A stretch of DNA of 50,983 bases from Chara braunii. Taxonomy: Eukaryota; Streptophyta; Charophyceae; Charales; Characeae. The stretch is from positions 454,745 to 505,727 of the forward strand of contig BFEA01000574.1 of NCBI GenBank assembly GCA_003427395.1. The letters are read 5' to 3'. Under the pieces are notes generated by a model. The model was not told the origin of the DNA and did not search any database. It saw nothing but the letters and a program-made list of their open reading frames with translations. Both the position numbers and the translations under genes were made by a program. This document shows, piece after piece, positions 10,879 to 21,483 of the stretch. Position 1 is the first letter of the stretch. The number at the start of each line of letters is the position of its first letter.

Positions 10879-11062
10879 TAATGAAAAATTACCGTTGTCC
10901 CTTGTGGAACGACACTAAGGTGTTTTGTTATTTTATTTTGATATTTGTTTTTCGAAAACATGCATGATTGATAGCAGGTTATAGCAGATGACTCATACCC
11001 AACAGGTACTGGGAGCGACTTGCCTGGCGGCCGCTGCGACGTGACCGCAACCCAGGTAAGTT

Positions 11063-11064
<2 letters not shown>

Positions 11065-11140
<76 letters not shown>
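11065..11140. repeat. Long poly-T tract in LTR copy 2
   Basis: About 75 consecutive T residues replace the TTTTGTTTTCTTA minisatellite of copies 1 and 3. The length may be unreliable in the assembly. Frames through it give meaningless Phe or Lys runs. Confidence 0.9.
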
Positions 11141-11141
<1 letters not shown>

Positions 11142-11730
11142 TTTTTGTTTTTGTTTTGAGGTGTCCTGGTGTTGTTGTGGCTGCGCCCGTCCGACTTCGG
11201 GAATGGGCTGCAACACTCAGCAGCGCCTAAGCCTGACACTATTTGCGGCCGGGTGCGGGCACGTGTTGCAGTATGGGAGAGAAGCCCTTGTTGAGCCTGA
11301 CTCCTGTCTGGCCGAAGTGACCCCTGAACCGCCTGTTCGTTGCTAAGCAACGGGCGGACCCTCACAAAGAAATAAGGGGGGGTAAGTAAGAAAAAAAAGG
11401 AAAGAAAGAAAAGTGAGAAAGGAAAAAAAAGAGTAACGGCCACGTACGTGGCCGTGGGCGTAGGATAGATGCAGGGGGTGGAAAGTTATAGGTGATGATA
11501 AGACTGTGCCTGTTCATTTTTTAACAAGTTGCAGTATGGCTGGGTACAACCATTTCCTGGAGCATGTGGCCTGCGGGGAAGGTCAGATGCTTCTAGAAAT
11601 GAATGACCTTGGTTCCCTAGGGGAAAACTAAGGTATTGGGCTCCTGGCCATTGATTTAGATCAAGGGTCAGGAACTCTGACGAATTTTGCCTGGCTGTGG
11701 CCAAGGCAGCTAGCTGCCCACAGCCATCAG

Positions 11731-11747
11731 CTGGCTATAAAAGCCAG
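11731..11747 (+). promoter_or_regulatory. TATA box inside palindrome (LTR copy 2)
   Basis: TATAAAA at 11736-11742 inside CTGGCT-ATAAA-AGCCAG, identical to copy 1. This copy is the closest candidate promoter upstream of the gag genes at 15140. Confidence 0.55.
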
Positions 11748-12112
11748 CACTCCACCCAGCAGCCTCACACTTGTGGCAGTGCTGCTGGGGCATTCACTTG
11801 AGTTAATGTTGGCTGGCTGCTGCATGTAGCTGGAGAAGGGCGGTGCTGCCGGTGGAGGTGCTGAGGTGGAGAGTGGAGGTCTGCAGGTTGAAGGGGGACA
11901 CTGCTGGAGGAGGAAAAGGGAGGTTGCCATAGCCGCCGCTTCATTTGGTGAAGTGCAGGGAAGGTGTTGCCTGGACCGCGTGGCTCCGGCAACTGTTTTT
12001 GTTGTGGTGCAGGGGAGGCTCTGCCCGTTTTGTACGGCGGCGGTGGTGTATGTTTGCTAGCGCCGCGAGAACACTGCCGAATTTTGTTTTTGGCGGCAGC
12101 TGTGCGTTCTGG

Positions 12113-12345
12113 GTAGTGGCGCGGAAGCGCTGCCGGAATTTTGCGGCGGCTGCACAGGTTCTAACGGAGGTGGCGTGGAAGCGCTGCCGGATTTTTGCGG
12201 CAGTGGCATTGGGTTCACGGCAGTGGTGGGGAAGCACTACCGGATTTTTGCGGCGGCGGCATTGATTTTAACGGCAGTGGTGCGGAAGTGCTGCCGTTTG
12301 TTTTGGCATGACGGCAACGACGTTGTCAGTGGGGAAGTGCTACCA
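12113..12345 (+). repeat. GGAA-loop hairpin array (LTR copy 2)
   Basis: Five units with GGAA at 12123, 12177, 12230, 12284 and 12333, the same steps (54, 53, 54, 49) as in copy 1. The fourth unit is framed by AACGGCAG and CTGCCGTT, an 8-bp perfect outer stem. Confidence 0.6.
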
Positions 12346-12680
12346 TTTTTTTGGCACGGTGGCAGCAACATTTTTGGTGGAATCGTGTTGTCGAGATTGG
12401 TGGTGGTGTCGATGTTATCTTTTATACTAGCAGCACGTCGGCGGCAGTATTGTGAGGGAAGATTGATGCGGGTTTTGCGTCAGTGGAGACAATTTTTGTG
12501 TGTGATCTCACGCTGGTGTTGCGGGGCAGCCGTGGTACAGGGTTAACGGCGCAGCAAGCAGTGGTGCGCATATTTTTTTGTGGTGCGCGGCTGTTAAGGT
12601 GAATTTCAGTGTGGCCTACAGGTTGGGCTAACACTGATGCACGATTGGGTGCGGTAGTGGTGCGTGGGCCAGTGACATGA

Positions 12681-13241
12681 GGAGGACGGGGAGTGAGTGC
12701 TCACGATAGTAACTATTGGAGTTGTCAGAGTTGCAACTTGCGGGGTGCGCCAGGAAGACATCCTTATTTTTGGGAGGCTCGCAGCTCATGCAGTTTCAAC
12801 CAGGGCCACCTTTATTTTTTGGGCGGCGCGCAGCGCAAGCAGGATTTGATTTTGGGACCATACAGTGCTGTGGCGGTAACGTGGGACCATCTGAGACCAT
12901 TTTGGGACCAGGTAGGACTGATTTTGAAGATCGGAACCGAAATATTAGTATGGCTATTGAGAGCGTATGTGGTACTTGGAGACGGCGTGGACTTGCAATT
13001 GGTTGTGAGTATCCGTAGTGGGGGAAGTACCGTTGGGATTGTTAGGACCACGTGGGACTCATTGTTGAGAACACCCTCCTGGAGGGTTATCTCACTTGAG
13101 TTTTTCAGTGGATGTGACTTTGGCTCATACGAGCACTTGAAGATTAAGGTGGTCGTCATTCAGTGGAACGACCATGAGTCGTGGAGTTGTGAGCTGCATA
13201 TTTCCAGCTTTGACGACTATCGTCTTTTCAACTTTGACTAG
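12681..13241 (+). CDS. LTR-encoded ORF, intact in this copy; product unknown
   Basis: The frame is open from 12681 to the stop at 13239-13241, about 186 codons, with no ATG. A GTG at 12693 would give 182 residues, and splicing from upstream is also possible. The N-terminal half contains GAPGRHPYFWEA and QGHLYFLGGAQRK. The C-terminal half (90 residues, open in all three LTR copies) contains PSWRVISLEFF, then VVVIQWNDHESWSCELHI, ending YRLFNFD. The last part faintly resembles the module repeated in element C: a Pro, an E eight residues later, then a strand pair about 20 long. Copies 1 and 3 have stops in the N-terminal half, so this is either the ancestral open form or chance. No known family is recognised. 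Confidence 0.4.
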   Translation, partial: GGRGVSAHDSNYWSCQSCNLRGAPGRHPYFWEARSSCSFNQGHLYFLGGAQRKQDLILGPYSAVAVTWDHLRPFWDQVGLILKIGTEILVWLLRAYVVLGDGVDLQLVVSIRSGGSTVGIVRTTWDSLLRTPSWRVISLEFFSGCDFGSYEHLKIKVVVIQWNDHESWSCELHISSFDDYRLFNFD

Positions 13242-14947
13242 AATACTATTCGGCTTTCTTGAGTGAGCCGAATTAAACTTCACTGAAGGTCAGTCTGTTG
13301 AATGATTCAGATTCCCCTTCATACTTGTATGAGATCACACTTTGCTTGACCTTGATGTTTGGAACGTCCAAAAGAAAAGGCAGAGGAAAGTCGTGTGAAA
13401 TATACATGAGAATGAAAAAATATGACTTGTGTATGGGATTGTATTGTTTTCCTTTGAACTTGTTTTCTTTGCAGCATGTGCAGGTAGGTAGGAGGATGCT
13501 TGCTATGGAGATTGACTTTGCCTGTTGGGGAAAAGGAAAAGGATTGTCCTCTTTCTATCTTTCACCAGCCTACATGTCAGAGGTTCTTGAATTTTGGAAA
13601 GGATAATTTTAAGAAAAGCAGTAAACAAAAGTTGTGAATATAATGAAAATGCAGTTAATTGGACTTAGCATTTTCCCGTGATTGACACATTTTATCCGGA
13701 ATGACATTCTATATCTATACTTGTCAGAGTGATTCTCATTCTCTATCTCATTCAATTTCTTTACGTCTAAGTTACCATGAACCAAGAAGGGATGAGAATA
13801 ATTGAAAACTCTTTGCGGTGAACGCATTCTCTTTTCTCTAGGAAGCATCCAAGGCGGGGGTTCGTATGCTTTCGGAGTCGGCCCTAATATCGACTTGGAG
13901 TGGACCCGACTCGTCGGGACTCGTCGAGGGTGGTACTTTGCCGACTCGGTGGTGACGGCCCAACCTCTGAGATACGGGTCTGCGGGTTGGGCGAGGGGAA
14001 GGAGTATCCACAGACCACTTCCTAGAGGAGAGGCATGCAACACTTCAAGCCATGCACCTGATTGAGAATCATCCGCGAAGCAACCTGTCATCCAGGAAGA
14101 TTGAGAGTGAATGGAGATAAGCGTATGCGTGTTTAATCATTGGTCGGCGTTAGTTGGAATGAATAACTTCGGCAGCGCGTCTCATCAAGTCAAAACTAAG
14201 GTAGTTCGACTACCTGGTCGGCTGCGTCAAAGTTATTATCGGTAGTCAACTTCTCATTGGCGATTGCATGATTGTTTTGTGTAATTCGACCCGGGGTGGT
14301 CGGATTGTTTTTGATATCGTGTTGTTGGATGTACTATATGATGATTCTGATTCTTTCAGTCATCATTTCAGATTGGGCATGTCCCTGTCGACTACGGTCA
14401 ACTCTTTTTGGTGAAATTATGTGTGTTTGTTATAACTTTCTTTCGATTGTGTGTCTAAGGGACTAGGATTAATTTTGTGGTTTCACGCTTGGTTGAGACC
14501 GTCCTAGTCGACCGGCGTCCGCTTCATACTTAGGAGATCAACGGCCTAAGGAATGAACGACGTTCGTGTCCACTTGGCGTTAACCAACGTATCTATACTA
14601 CGGCGAACGAGCAAACGCCCTCGGCTGACCTACCTCTGCAATTGCATCTAAAAGCTTTCGCACGTGGGTCGGTAGCTCGGTAGGGATACGCCCCTAAGGG
14701 TGGTGGCAGTCCCTTCGGGAAGGTAGCTTATGCCCCGCGGGAACCTATCCTGTCGTAGGGGACCGCGGGATGTATTGCTGGTGCACCCGGCCAGAGCGGT
14801 GAGGGACGATGCGACCGCGCACCGTCTCGACGGCTCGCGAAATTATTTATGCATCGTCCTACGTTGTCTTTGATTTTGTTTTTGTTTTACTCCTGCGTGA
14901 CATGGCCGGGAGGGTCCTCGTTCCCGCGAGGGCCGATGCGCTCGACA
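13242..14947. other. 3' part of LTR copy 2, non-coding
   Basis: This repeats 9155-10858. It contains a TTCTCTTTTCTCTAG acceptor-like sequence ending near 13842 and ends with GCTCGACA at 14947. I see nothing coding. Confidence 0.6.
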
Positions 14948-14949
14948 GG

Positions 14950-14967
14950 TGGCGCCGTTGTCGGGGA
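14950..14967 (+). other. Primer binding site, tRNA-Asp type (element B)
   Basis: TGGCGCCGTTGTCGGGGA begins two bases after the LTR end at 14947. It is one base different from the tRNA-Asp primer site I know from plant gypsy elements (C at position 12 there). The identical variant appears on the minus strand at 34781-34798. The site would prime minus-strand DNA synthesis and fixes the element as plus-oriented. Confidence 0.85.
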
Positions 14968-15106
14968 TAACGACAAATTTCCGTTGTCCTTGGTGGAACG
15001 ACACTCGGGTGTTTTGCTATTTTATTTTGATATTTGTTTTTCGAAAACAGTCATGATTGATATTTGATAGACCCCACGAATCATTCTGGCTTCTTACCTT
15101 TATGTC

Positions 15107-15119
15107 TTATCGCTTGCAG
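15107..15119 (+). promoter_or_regulatory. Candidate splice acceptor before gag1
   Basis: TTATCGCTTGCAG ends at 15119, 20 bases before the gag1 ATG at 15140. A donor-like CAG|GTAAGT lies in the LTR copies (GT near 6965 and 11056). If used, a long leader intron would be removed before gag. This is inference from consensus only. Confidence 0.3.
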
Positions 15120-15139
15120 GCTAATCTTCTTATAGCGAG

Positions 15140-15970
15140 ATGGCGGAAGGTAGCAAGCTGAATGACGATCTTTGGGACAAGATGGAGAAGTTCATTGAAA
15201 TGCTTTGGGAGAAGATCGAAAGAGCAGTTATTGCTCCAAAGATCGATGTTCCAATTTTTTATGGAAATAATGTTCTGAAATTTCTTTCAACATTTAAGCA
15301 GTTGGCTGCCACTCATGATTGGAGCGAGCAGACAACGTTGAAGAGGGTGATCTCATGGGTACATATAGATTTGCGTGATGACGTAGCAAAGGTTGTCTCT
15401 GAAGTTAAAAGTTGGAACAATTTCGAGAGACTGATGATTGTTAAGTTTTCTGAGTCACCCGGAGCCCGAGATAGAAAAGGGAAGAGAAGGCAGAGAAATT
15501 TGAGTAGTGATGACGGTAGCGAGAGTAATCAGTTAAAACATCATCATAAGCTTACTAAGGTTGAAAGGGTAGCACGTAACATGGTTCAAGAGGCTCAAGG
15601 AACCAGTCGTCGGGACAGGAAAATCGAAAGCGTCAGACCATGTGGATTTCGGGGAGATATTCCGACCACTTTGGATATTAAGTCATCTATTCGTATACAA
15701 GGCAAACAATTAAGTAAGAAAGAAAGGAGGAGGCAGACTCTAGCTTACTATAAGTCTTTGAAATGTATTTATTGTGCTCTAAGTGGTCATAGTATAAAAG
15801 TTTGCAGACGTTTTCAATTGGATGCGGAAAAGGGTATTGTTAATAGAAACGAGGAGGGGATCTGGCTTGACTGGACGAACTCTCCGATCATCTTGGTTAA
15901 AGGGGATAAGAGGAGTATTAGAGACGTAATAGTTGAGCGAATGTGGAGTAGGATTAAGGAATCAAATTAG
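15140..15970 (+). CDS. Gag-like protein 1 with CCHC zinc knuckle (element B)
   Basis: This is an intact 276-residue ORF starting at ATG 15140. Residues about 40-105 resemble the N-terminal capsid region of Ty3-type Gag: VPIFYGNNVLKFLSTFKQL, then HDWSEQTTLKRVISWV, then KSWNNFERLMIVKF. A basic, Ser/Arg-rich stretch follows (about 110-160). A zinc knuckle C-x2-C-x4-H-x4-C is at residues 209-222 (CIYCALSGHSIKVC). It is shorter than full gypsy Gag, since the C-terminal capsid half seems absent between the capsid start and the knuckle. It would bind and package retroelement RNA. It is followed 45 bases later by a second gag in another phase, and no protease, RT or integrase follows, so the element is non-autonomous. 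Confidence 0.7.
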   Translation: MAEGSKLNDDLWDKMEKFIEMLWEKIERAVIAPKIDVPIFYGNNVLKFLSTFKQLAATHDWSEQTTLKRVISWVHIDLRDDVAKVVSEVKSWNNFERLMIVKFSESPGARDRKGKRRQRNLSSDDGSESNQLKHHHKLTKVERVARNMVQEAQGTSRRDRKIESVRPCGFRGDIPTTLDIKSSIRIQGKQLSKKERRRQTLAYYKSLKCIYCALSGHSIKVCRRFQLDAEKGIVNRNEEGIWLDWTNSPIILVKGDKRSIRDVIVERMWSRIKESN

Positions 15971-16015
15971 ATTATACAAGCTATTGTGGAGTTAGACTGA
16001 CACTCCACCTGATTT

Positions 16016-17050
16016 TTGTTATGGCCAGGAGAAATGGAAGCAACAAGTGGAAGCGAAGGTGGTCATCAAGATAAAGATATATCGAATCTTCAAAGGATAG
16101 TCCATCTCCTAGAGCAGAGAGATACGGAAAGAGAAAGCTTGCCAAAAATAGAAATCCCTCTTTTCGATAGCAATTTTTTTTGCACATTCCTGGATAAATT
16201 TGAGCAACTCGCATCCAGAAATAATTGGGATGATCATAAAATGTTACGAATGGTTCTGAGATATGTTGAAAAAAATCTTGTGGATGTAGTCCAGAAAATA
16301 GCCGAAGCATTAATATGGGCGGATTTTCGAGATGCCATATTAGAGAAGTTTTTGTTTGGGGATAAATTGACGACATTAGAGGATTTGAAGAATATCAAAC
16401 AGGATGCGTAAGTAGTAGAAGAGAAGTTTCTTCTTGACTATGAAAGGACCGCTCGTCGGATACAGAGTTTAACGGATAAACAGAAATGTCTTACCTTCCT
16501 CGCAAATTTCTCTGAGGCAGAGCAGCAGGAGCTTATCCATGGGGTAAATGGCAAGTCAGATTGGGCAAGGATCCGTTCAAATTTTAGGAATGGGAACTTT
16601 GATCAAGTCCTTCGTATGCAACTTCGCTTGCTACAGTCTGAGGGGGAATGCCGGAATAATAAAAGGAAGCGGGATTCAACCTTCATTTTTATGCTCTTAG
16701 AAGTAAAAAGAATAATGAAAGAAATTTAGAAGGGCATATGTCATGAGCATCAGCGAGAAAAACAAGAAAGCAAACAACTAATGATGGATCGACATGATCT
16801 AAGTAGAAAGAGTATGAGAGTTTGTTCAAATGATGTCTCAACGCCAACTGCTCAGGAGAACGAGTCCTCCAAGTTAGAGTCTCGAGGTCGACAAGGGCAG
16901 CGTGCGAAGAGAGGGAGAGAGTATTGGAAGAACATTGTGTGTAAATGTTGTGATAGAGTCGGACATACTCCAAGTATGTGTAAGGGGTCAAAAGTCGACG
17001 AAAAAAAAAGTCGTTTAATTTCTGATTCGATTGTTTTTATCGAATTTTGA
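16016..17050 (+). pseudogene. Gag-like protein 2 with CCHC zinc knuckle, two in-frame stops (element B)
   Basis: A single phase of 345 codons runs to TGA at 17050, interrupted by TAA at 16409-16411 and TAG at 16727-16729. The capsid N-terminal region (IEIPLFDSNFFCTFLDKFEQL, NNWDDHKMLRMVLRYV, WADFRDAILEKF) parallels gag1 and the gag of element C. The capsid C-terminal part follows the first stop (FSEAEQQELIHGV). A zinc knuckle CKCCDRVGHTPSMC lies at about 16940-16981. The upstream partner gag1 lacks this capsid C-terminal part, so the two may be a duplicated pair of which one was shortened. Translation without readthrough would stop at 131 residues. No pol follows. Confidence 0.65.
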
Positions 17051-17870
17051 AATTTTGTGTGGGATCATGATTTTTTTTTTCAACCTCTCATAAAAAGATC
17101 TTGTGTGAGACCATTTCATAAACATTTTATCTATGTTTGTAAAAATTTTGTATTATTTGTTGGTGTAATCGCCATCATGAACAAGTGCAAGAATATGTGA
17201 TCTTTTCTTTAGATCAGCCTGACTCTTGGCTGGGATGGTGATGTGCTTGCCTTATGGATGTGATAATTATAGAAATAAATGTGTTATATATTCATAAAAC
17301 ATGTATTGCGTTATGTATGTATTTGAGATTTTTATCATGTCATGGTGCTTGTGCGATAAAACTGTGAGCTCTGTAGGTGGTAGTGAGGCCCGCGCCGAAG
17401 CTGTGCTCCTGGTCCATAGCGGGATGTTGTCTCTTGAATCCTAGGTAGTTTGAGGAAGGGGGACTAAACTATCATTGAAAGAGAGGAAGGTGTTGTAATC
17501 ATATCAAGACGCTGCTTATAGAAAAGGCGACTACTGCTCGCCACAAGGGAAGGAGTAGTGACCTAACCGCGTGTCGAGCAGAGTCATCTCACCTTCATAG
17601 TCAAGGTATCACTAACCTCGATTATGGGAGGTGGGCTTGTCCTACTCTATTAGGTAGTCGATTGATGGGGTTGCAACATCAGAATCGGAGGGAATGTGGT
17701 GAGGCTTGAATCTAAAGCGGGGCTTAATGTCGAGATGTTATCCCTTAAAGAGGATTACACCACTCCTCGACGCATATCATAGAAAGATCGATAACATCTG
17801 ACATGATATAAACTATAATAAGTTCACTGTAATAATTTCATGGTGCAGCTCGGATTAATAGGGGAACTCG
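17051..17870. other. Non-coding internal region of element B after gag
   Basis: No gene is recognised where pol would be expected. The sequence is AT-rich at 17051-17350 and mixed after that. A stem of ACTACT/AGTAGT type occurs near 17530-17555. The stretch leads into the GNRA hairpin array. Confidence 0.5.
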
Positions 17871-17876
17871 TTTGTA

Positions 17877-18318
17877 ATAGGGTAACCTATCATAAATTGC
17901 GTTCTCCTTCATTTTAGTCATTGAATGAAAACTAGAGGACTTCGTCTGTGGCAGGGCAACATGTCTTGATCAGAGTTTCCTTCGATCTTTCGGGGGTATA
18001 TCTGTGGCAAAGCAATATGTCTTGATCAGATTTTATTTTAAAGATTAATTGAGAGCAGTTCGTCTTCGGCGGGGAAACCTGTTTTGATCAGCGTTTTGTT
18101 ATCAACTTGAGGTAGAGAGGAACTTGTCTGCGGCAGGAAAACCTGTCTTGATCGACATTTTCTTTTGAGAGAGAGAAGAGTTCATTTGCGGCGGGATAAC
18201 CGTCTTGATCGGTGTTCTCTTCTAAAATAAAGAAGTTCATCTGCGACAGTGAAATCTGTCTTGATCAATGTTCTCCTTTGTCCTTTGTAAAAGTATGGCT
18301 GCGACAGGGAGACCTGTC
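17877..18318 (+). repeat. Array of eight GNRA-tetraloop hairpins, period about 60 bp (element B)
   Basis: Loops begin at 17882 (GTAA), 17956 (GCAA), 18012 (GCAA), 18074 (GAAA), 18138 (AAAA), 18196 (ATAA), 18251 (GAAA) and 18309 (GAGA). Six of the eight fit GNRA. The arms are five to six bases each, for example GACAGG/CCTGTC at 18303-18318, ATAGG/CCTAT at 17877-17890 and GGCAGG/CCTGTC at 18132-18147. The C-G to T-A exchange between the ACAGG/CCTGT and ATAGG/CCTAT stems is compensatory. Several other pairs are G-T, and units 2, 3, 6 and 7 each carry a mismatch or bulge. Each hairpin from the second on is followed by CTTGATC or a close variant. The array is on the gag strand, so the loops would form in the element RNA. 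Confidence 0.7.
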
Positions 18319-18329
18319 TTGATCAGTGC

Positions 18330-18770
18330 GCTCTTCAAGGACTTGTATAAAAAAAGGGTTGCGACATGAATTATTGCTTAGCTAATATGTGATATTGAGT
18401 AATAAGTATGTATATATACACATATATATTTCATTATTCATACGTTGTATGAATGACTCCAGGAGGTTGATACATTCGAAAGACCCGTCAGGGGGTTAAT
18501 CCTGACTCGAAGACCTATCCGGGGGTTAATCCTGCTTTTTTTTTGGATAAATGATAGTATCAACTGAATGGATGTAGCTTGAAACTAGTTGAAGGGCTTC
18601 CGGTACTATTCTAAGAAACAAAAATTTCTTGAGTGGTTGTCAATGGAAGAAGGCTTCAACTTAGTTTTAAGCGTGTAAAGTTGATATGTATTGTAATCAT
18701 TTCGTAAGAACCCTGACTTCTATTTTGATGGTGAACGACGGGGACATCGTTCAATGGGGTCCGGGAATGC
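18330..18770. other. Non-coding region before the 3' LTR of element B
   Basis: It contains a TA-rich tract (18400-18430) and two adjacent related units around GGGGGTTAATCCTG (about 18493-18540). The first unit forms GTCAGG/CCTGAC. No clear polypurine tract precedes 18771; the nearest is AATGGGGTCCGGGAATGC. Confidence 0.5.
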
Positions 18771-19653
18771 TGTCGAGGCAAATACCCTGACAAGGGTATT
18801 TGCCGGGGGTTTTCAACGTTGGACGTCGTCCGACTTCTATGTTGAATTGAAGGACTTGATGAGACGACGTTTGCCAAAAGTTTATTCAGACCTGACCTAT
18901 GACTGACAGACTAAAAGTTTTCGAACGTTAGTCTGAACGCGTGTGGCGTCCAGGAGTAATGAATGTGTATGGTAATACTTTGCTTTTGTCAAAGCCGCAG
19001 GAATATGCGGACGCGGGAACGGTAAGGTTAAACCGATTCAGGGTCTGGATGGGCTAAAAAGGGTTATTTTTTTTGTCTGGGCCGCGGAGGTTGACATCGA
19101 GCCACGAGGCTGATAGGCCGAGATCAAGCGGCCTACCAACAGTGTAAGGCATGTCGGCAAGGCCTGTAGGGCCACAGGCAGGCGGGCAGGCGGGCAGGGC
19201 CTGCAGGGCCGTAGGCCGACAGAGCTTGCGAGGCCATAGGCGGACGGGACCTACAAAGCCCCGCCATGGGGGGATGGTGGCTGGGCCAGCTCTTTTTATA
19301 GAAGAGCAGCTCTTATAACTGTCGTGATAGGAGCTAGCCCAGTAGGTTATAGCAGGTGACTCATACCCAGCAGGTACTGGGATCGAAGCCAACATACCGC
19401 GCCCCTTGGCTAGCTCCTTTTGGAGCTGGTTGTTCGTGATGCTACCGACACGCCAGATCTGGCCGTCAATCTGGCGGATCGCGCGGTCTAGATCGGTCGC
19501 GCCGAAAATTGCATGGCCCCTGCGTTTTCAAGGATGACACGCATAAATCAAGAAAAAAAGAAAAAAAAAACAAAAAAATCTAAAACTGACTGAAGGAGTA
19601 GCGTCACATGACACATCAAGAAGTGACAGGGGCTTCAGCCCCTGTGTACCAAA

Positions 19654-19684
19654 CAGTCGCCCGTGGAAACGGGCGACCGTTTTT
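19654..19684 (+). terminator. Stem with GGAA loop and T-run (LTR copy 3)
   Basis: CAGTCGCCCGT and ACGGGCGACCG around GGAA, followed by TTTTTC. One arm base differs from copy 1. A second stem, CAGGGGC-TTCA-GCCCCTG, precedes it at about 19627-19644 and is absent in copy 1. Confidence 0.4.
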
Positions 19685-20161
19685 CTACATGAGGTGGGTT
19701 CAATCTGCTTTTTGATTCTTCTTCTTTTTTTCTTTTTTTTTCCTATATTTTATTTTAGATTTTCTCTAGATTTTGTCTTTTTCCTTTTTAGATTTCATTT
19801 GGATTTTGTTTTTCTCTTCTTTTTATTTATTTTCTTTTTTTTATGGCACCCTTTCGTTTTGACGAACGGGTCGTGACTGTGGCCGAGGTCCCATTAGCAA
19901 AGAGGATCTGATTGAGCTCCTGAATCTGAACGTGTTGTCAGCAGAGATGCGGAAAAACAGTTCAATCTCGATTTTCTGCACCTCTTCGCGAACGGGTCTA
20001 GATTCAGGTGTTCAACCCAATCCTTGTTGCTAGTAGGACCTCGCCCTGTGTCAGACTGTTTCCTCGCAATTCCACCGACTCATCAGGAGGCTAAACCTCG
20101 ACAGTCGTCGACGGGCAGCCAAGTCGAGTGAACCTTCCCCTATAGAAGGGAACTATACACT

Positions 20162-20246
<85 letters not shown>

Positions 20247-20436
20247 NNNNNNNNNNNNNNNNNNNNNNNNNNNNNNNNNNNNNNNNNNNNNNNNNNNNNN
20301 NNNNNNNNNNNNNNNNNNNNNNNNNNNNNNNNNNNNNNNNNNNNNNNNNNNNNNNNNNNNNNNNNNNNNNNNNNNNNNNNNNNNNNNNNNNNNNNNNNNN
20401 NNNNNNNNNNNNNNNNNNNNNNNNNNNNNNNNNNNN
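20247..20436. other. Assembly gap (190 N)
   Basis: The gap lies between the AG microsatellite and the T-rich minisatellite, corresponding to about 6915-7005 in LTR copy 1. Its true length is unknown. Confidence 0.99.
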
Positions 20437-21101
20437 TTTTCTTATTTTGTTTTCTTATTTTGTTTTCTTATTTTGTTTTCTTATTTTGTTTTCTTATTTT
20501 GTTTTCTTATTTTGTTTTCTTATTTTGTTTTGAGGTGTCCTGGTGTTGTTCTGGCTGCGCCCATCCGACTTCGGGAATGGGCTGCAGCATTCAGCAGCGC
20601 CCGAACCTGGCACTGTTTGCGGCCAGGTGCGGGCGTGTGTTGCAGTATGGGAGAAAAACCCCTGTTGAGCCTGACTCCAGTCTGGCCGAAGTAACCCCTG
20701 GGCCGCCTGTTCGTTGCTAAGCAACGGGCTGACCCTCACAAAGAAACAAGGGCGGGTAAGTAAGAAAAAAATGGAAAGAAAGAAAAGTGAGAAAAGAAAA
20801 AAAAAGAGTAACGACCACGTACGTGGCCGCGGGTGTAGGATAGATGCAGGGGGTGGAAGGTTCTAGGTGATGATAAGACTGTGCCTATTCGTATTTGAAC
20901 AGGCTGCAATCTGGCTGGGTACAACCGTTTCCTGGAGCATGTGGCCTGCGGAGAAGGCCGGATGCTTCTAGAAATGAATGACCTTGGTTCCCTAGGGGAA
21001 AACCAAGGTATTAGGCTCCTGGCCATCGATTTAGATCAAGGGTCAGGAGCTCTGACGAATTTTGCCTGGCTGTGGCCAAGGCAGTTGCCCACAGCCATCA
21101 G

Positions 21102-21118
21102 CTGGCTATAAAAGCCAA
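21102..21118 (+). promoter_or_regulatory. TATA box in near-palindrome (LTR copy 3)
   Basis: TATAAAA at 21107-21113. The right arm has AGCCAA instead of AGCCAG, so one outer pair is lost. Confidence 0.5.
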
Positions 21119-21483
21119 CACTCCACCCAGTAGCCTCACACTTGTGGCAGTGCTGTTGGGGCATTCACTTGAGTGAATGTTGGCTGGCTGTTGCATGTTG
21201 TTGGAGAAGGGCGGTGCTGTCGGTGGAGGTGCTGAGGTGGAGGGTGGAGGTCTGCAGGTTGAAGGGGGACACCGCTGGAGGAGGAAAAGGGAGGCTGCCA
21301 TAGCCGCCGCTTCATTTGGTGAAGTGCGGGGAAGGTGTTGCCTGCACTGCACGGCAGCGACAATTGTTTTTGCTGCGGTGCAGGGGAGGTTTTGCCCGTT
21401 TTGCGCGGCGGAGGCGGTATATTTTTGCTAGCGCTATGGGAACACTGCCGAATTTTTCTTTTGGCGGCAGCTGTGCGTTCAGG

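Larger units (their letters stand above)
11010..15060 (+). mobile_element. Second copy of LTR B (tandem duplication across the LTR/internal junction)
   Basis: From GGGAGCGACTTGCCTGG near 11010 onward the sequence repeats 6921-10970 in the same order, including the TATA palindrome (11731-11747), GGAA hairpin array (ggaa at 12123, 12177, 12230, 12284, 12333), ORF (12693-13241) and LTR end GCTCGACA at 14947. The repeat also covers about 110 bp of leader beyond the LTR end. Just before it, 10972-11009 matches 6063-6098, so 6099-6920 is missing from the second copy. The copies differ by scattered substitutions and by a long pure T run here. Confidence 0.8.

Noticed and set aside
11020-11443. Reading frames of 108 and 154 codons with long Phe or Lys runs
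   Set aside because: They are translations of a pure T tract and flanking LTR sequence. The frames do not persist in LTR copies 1 and 3.
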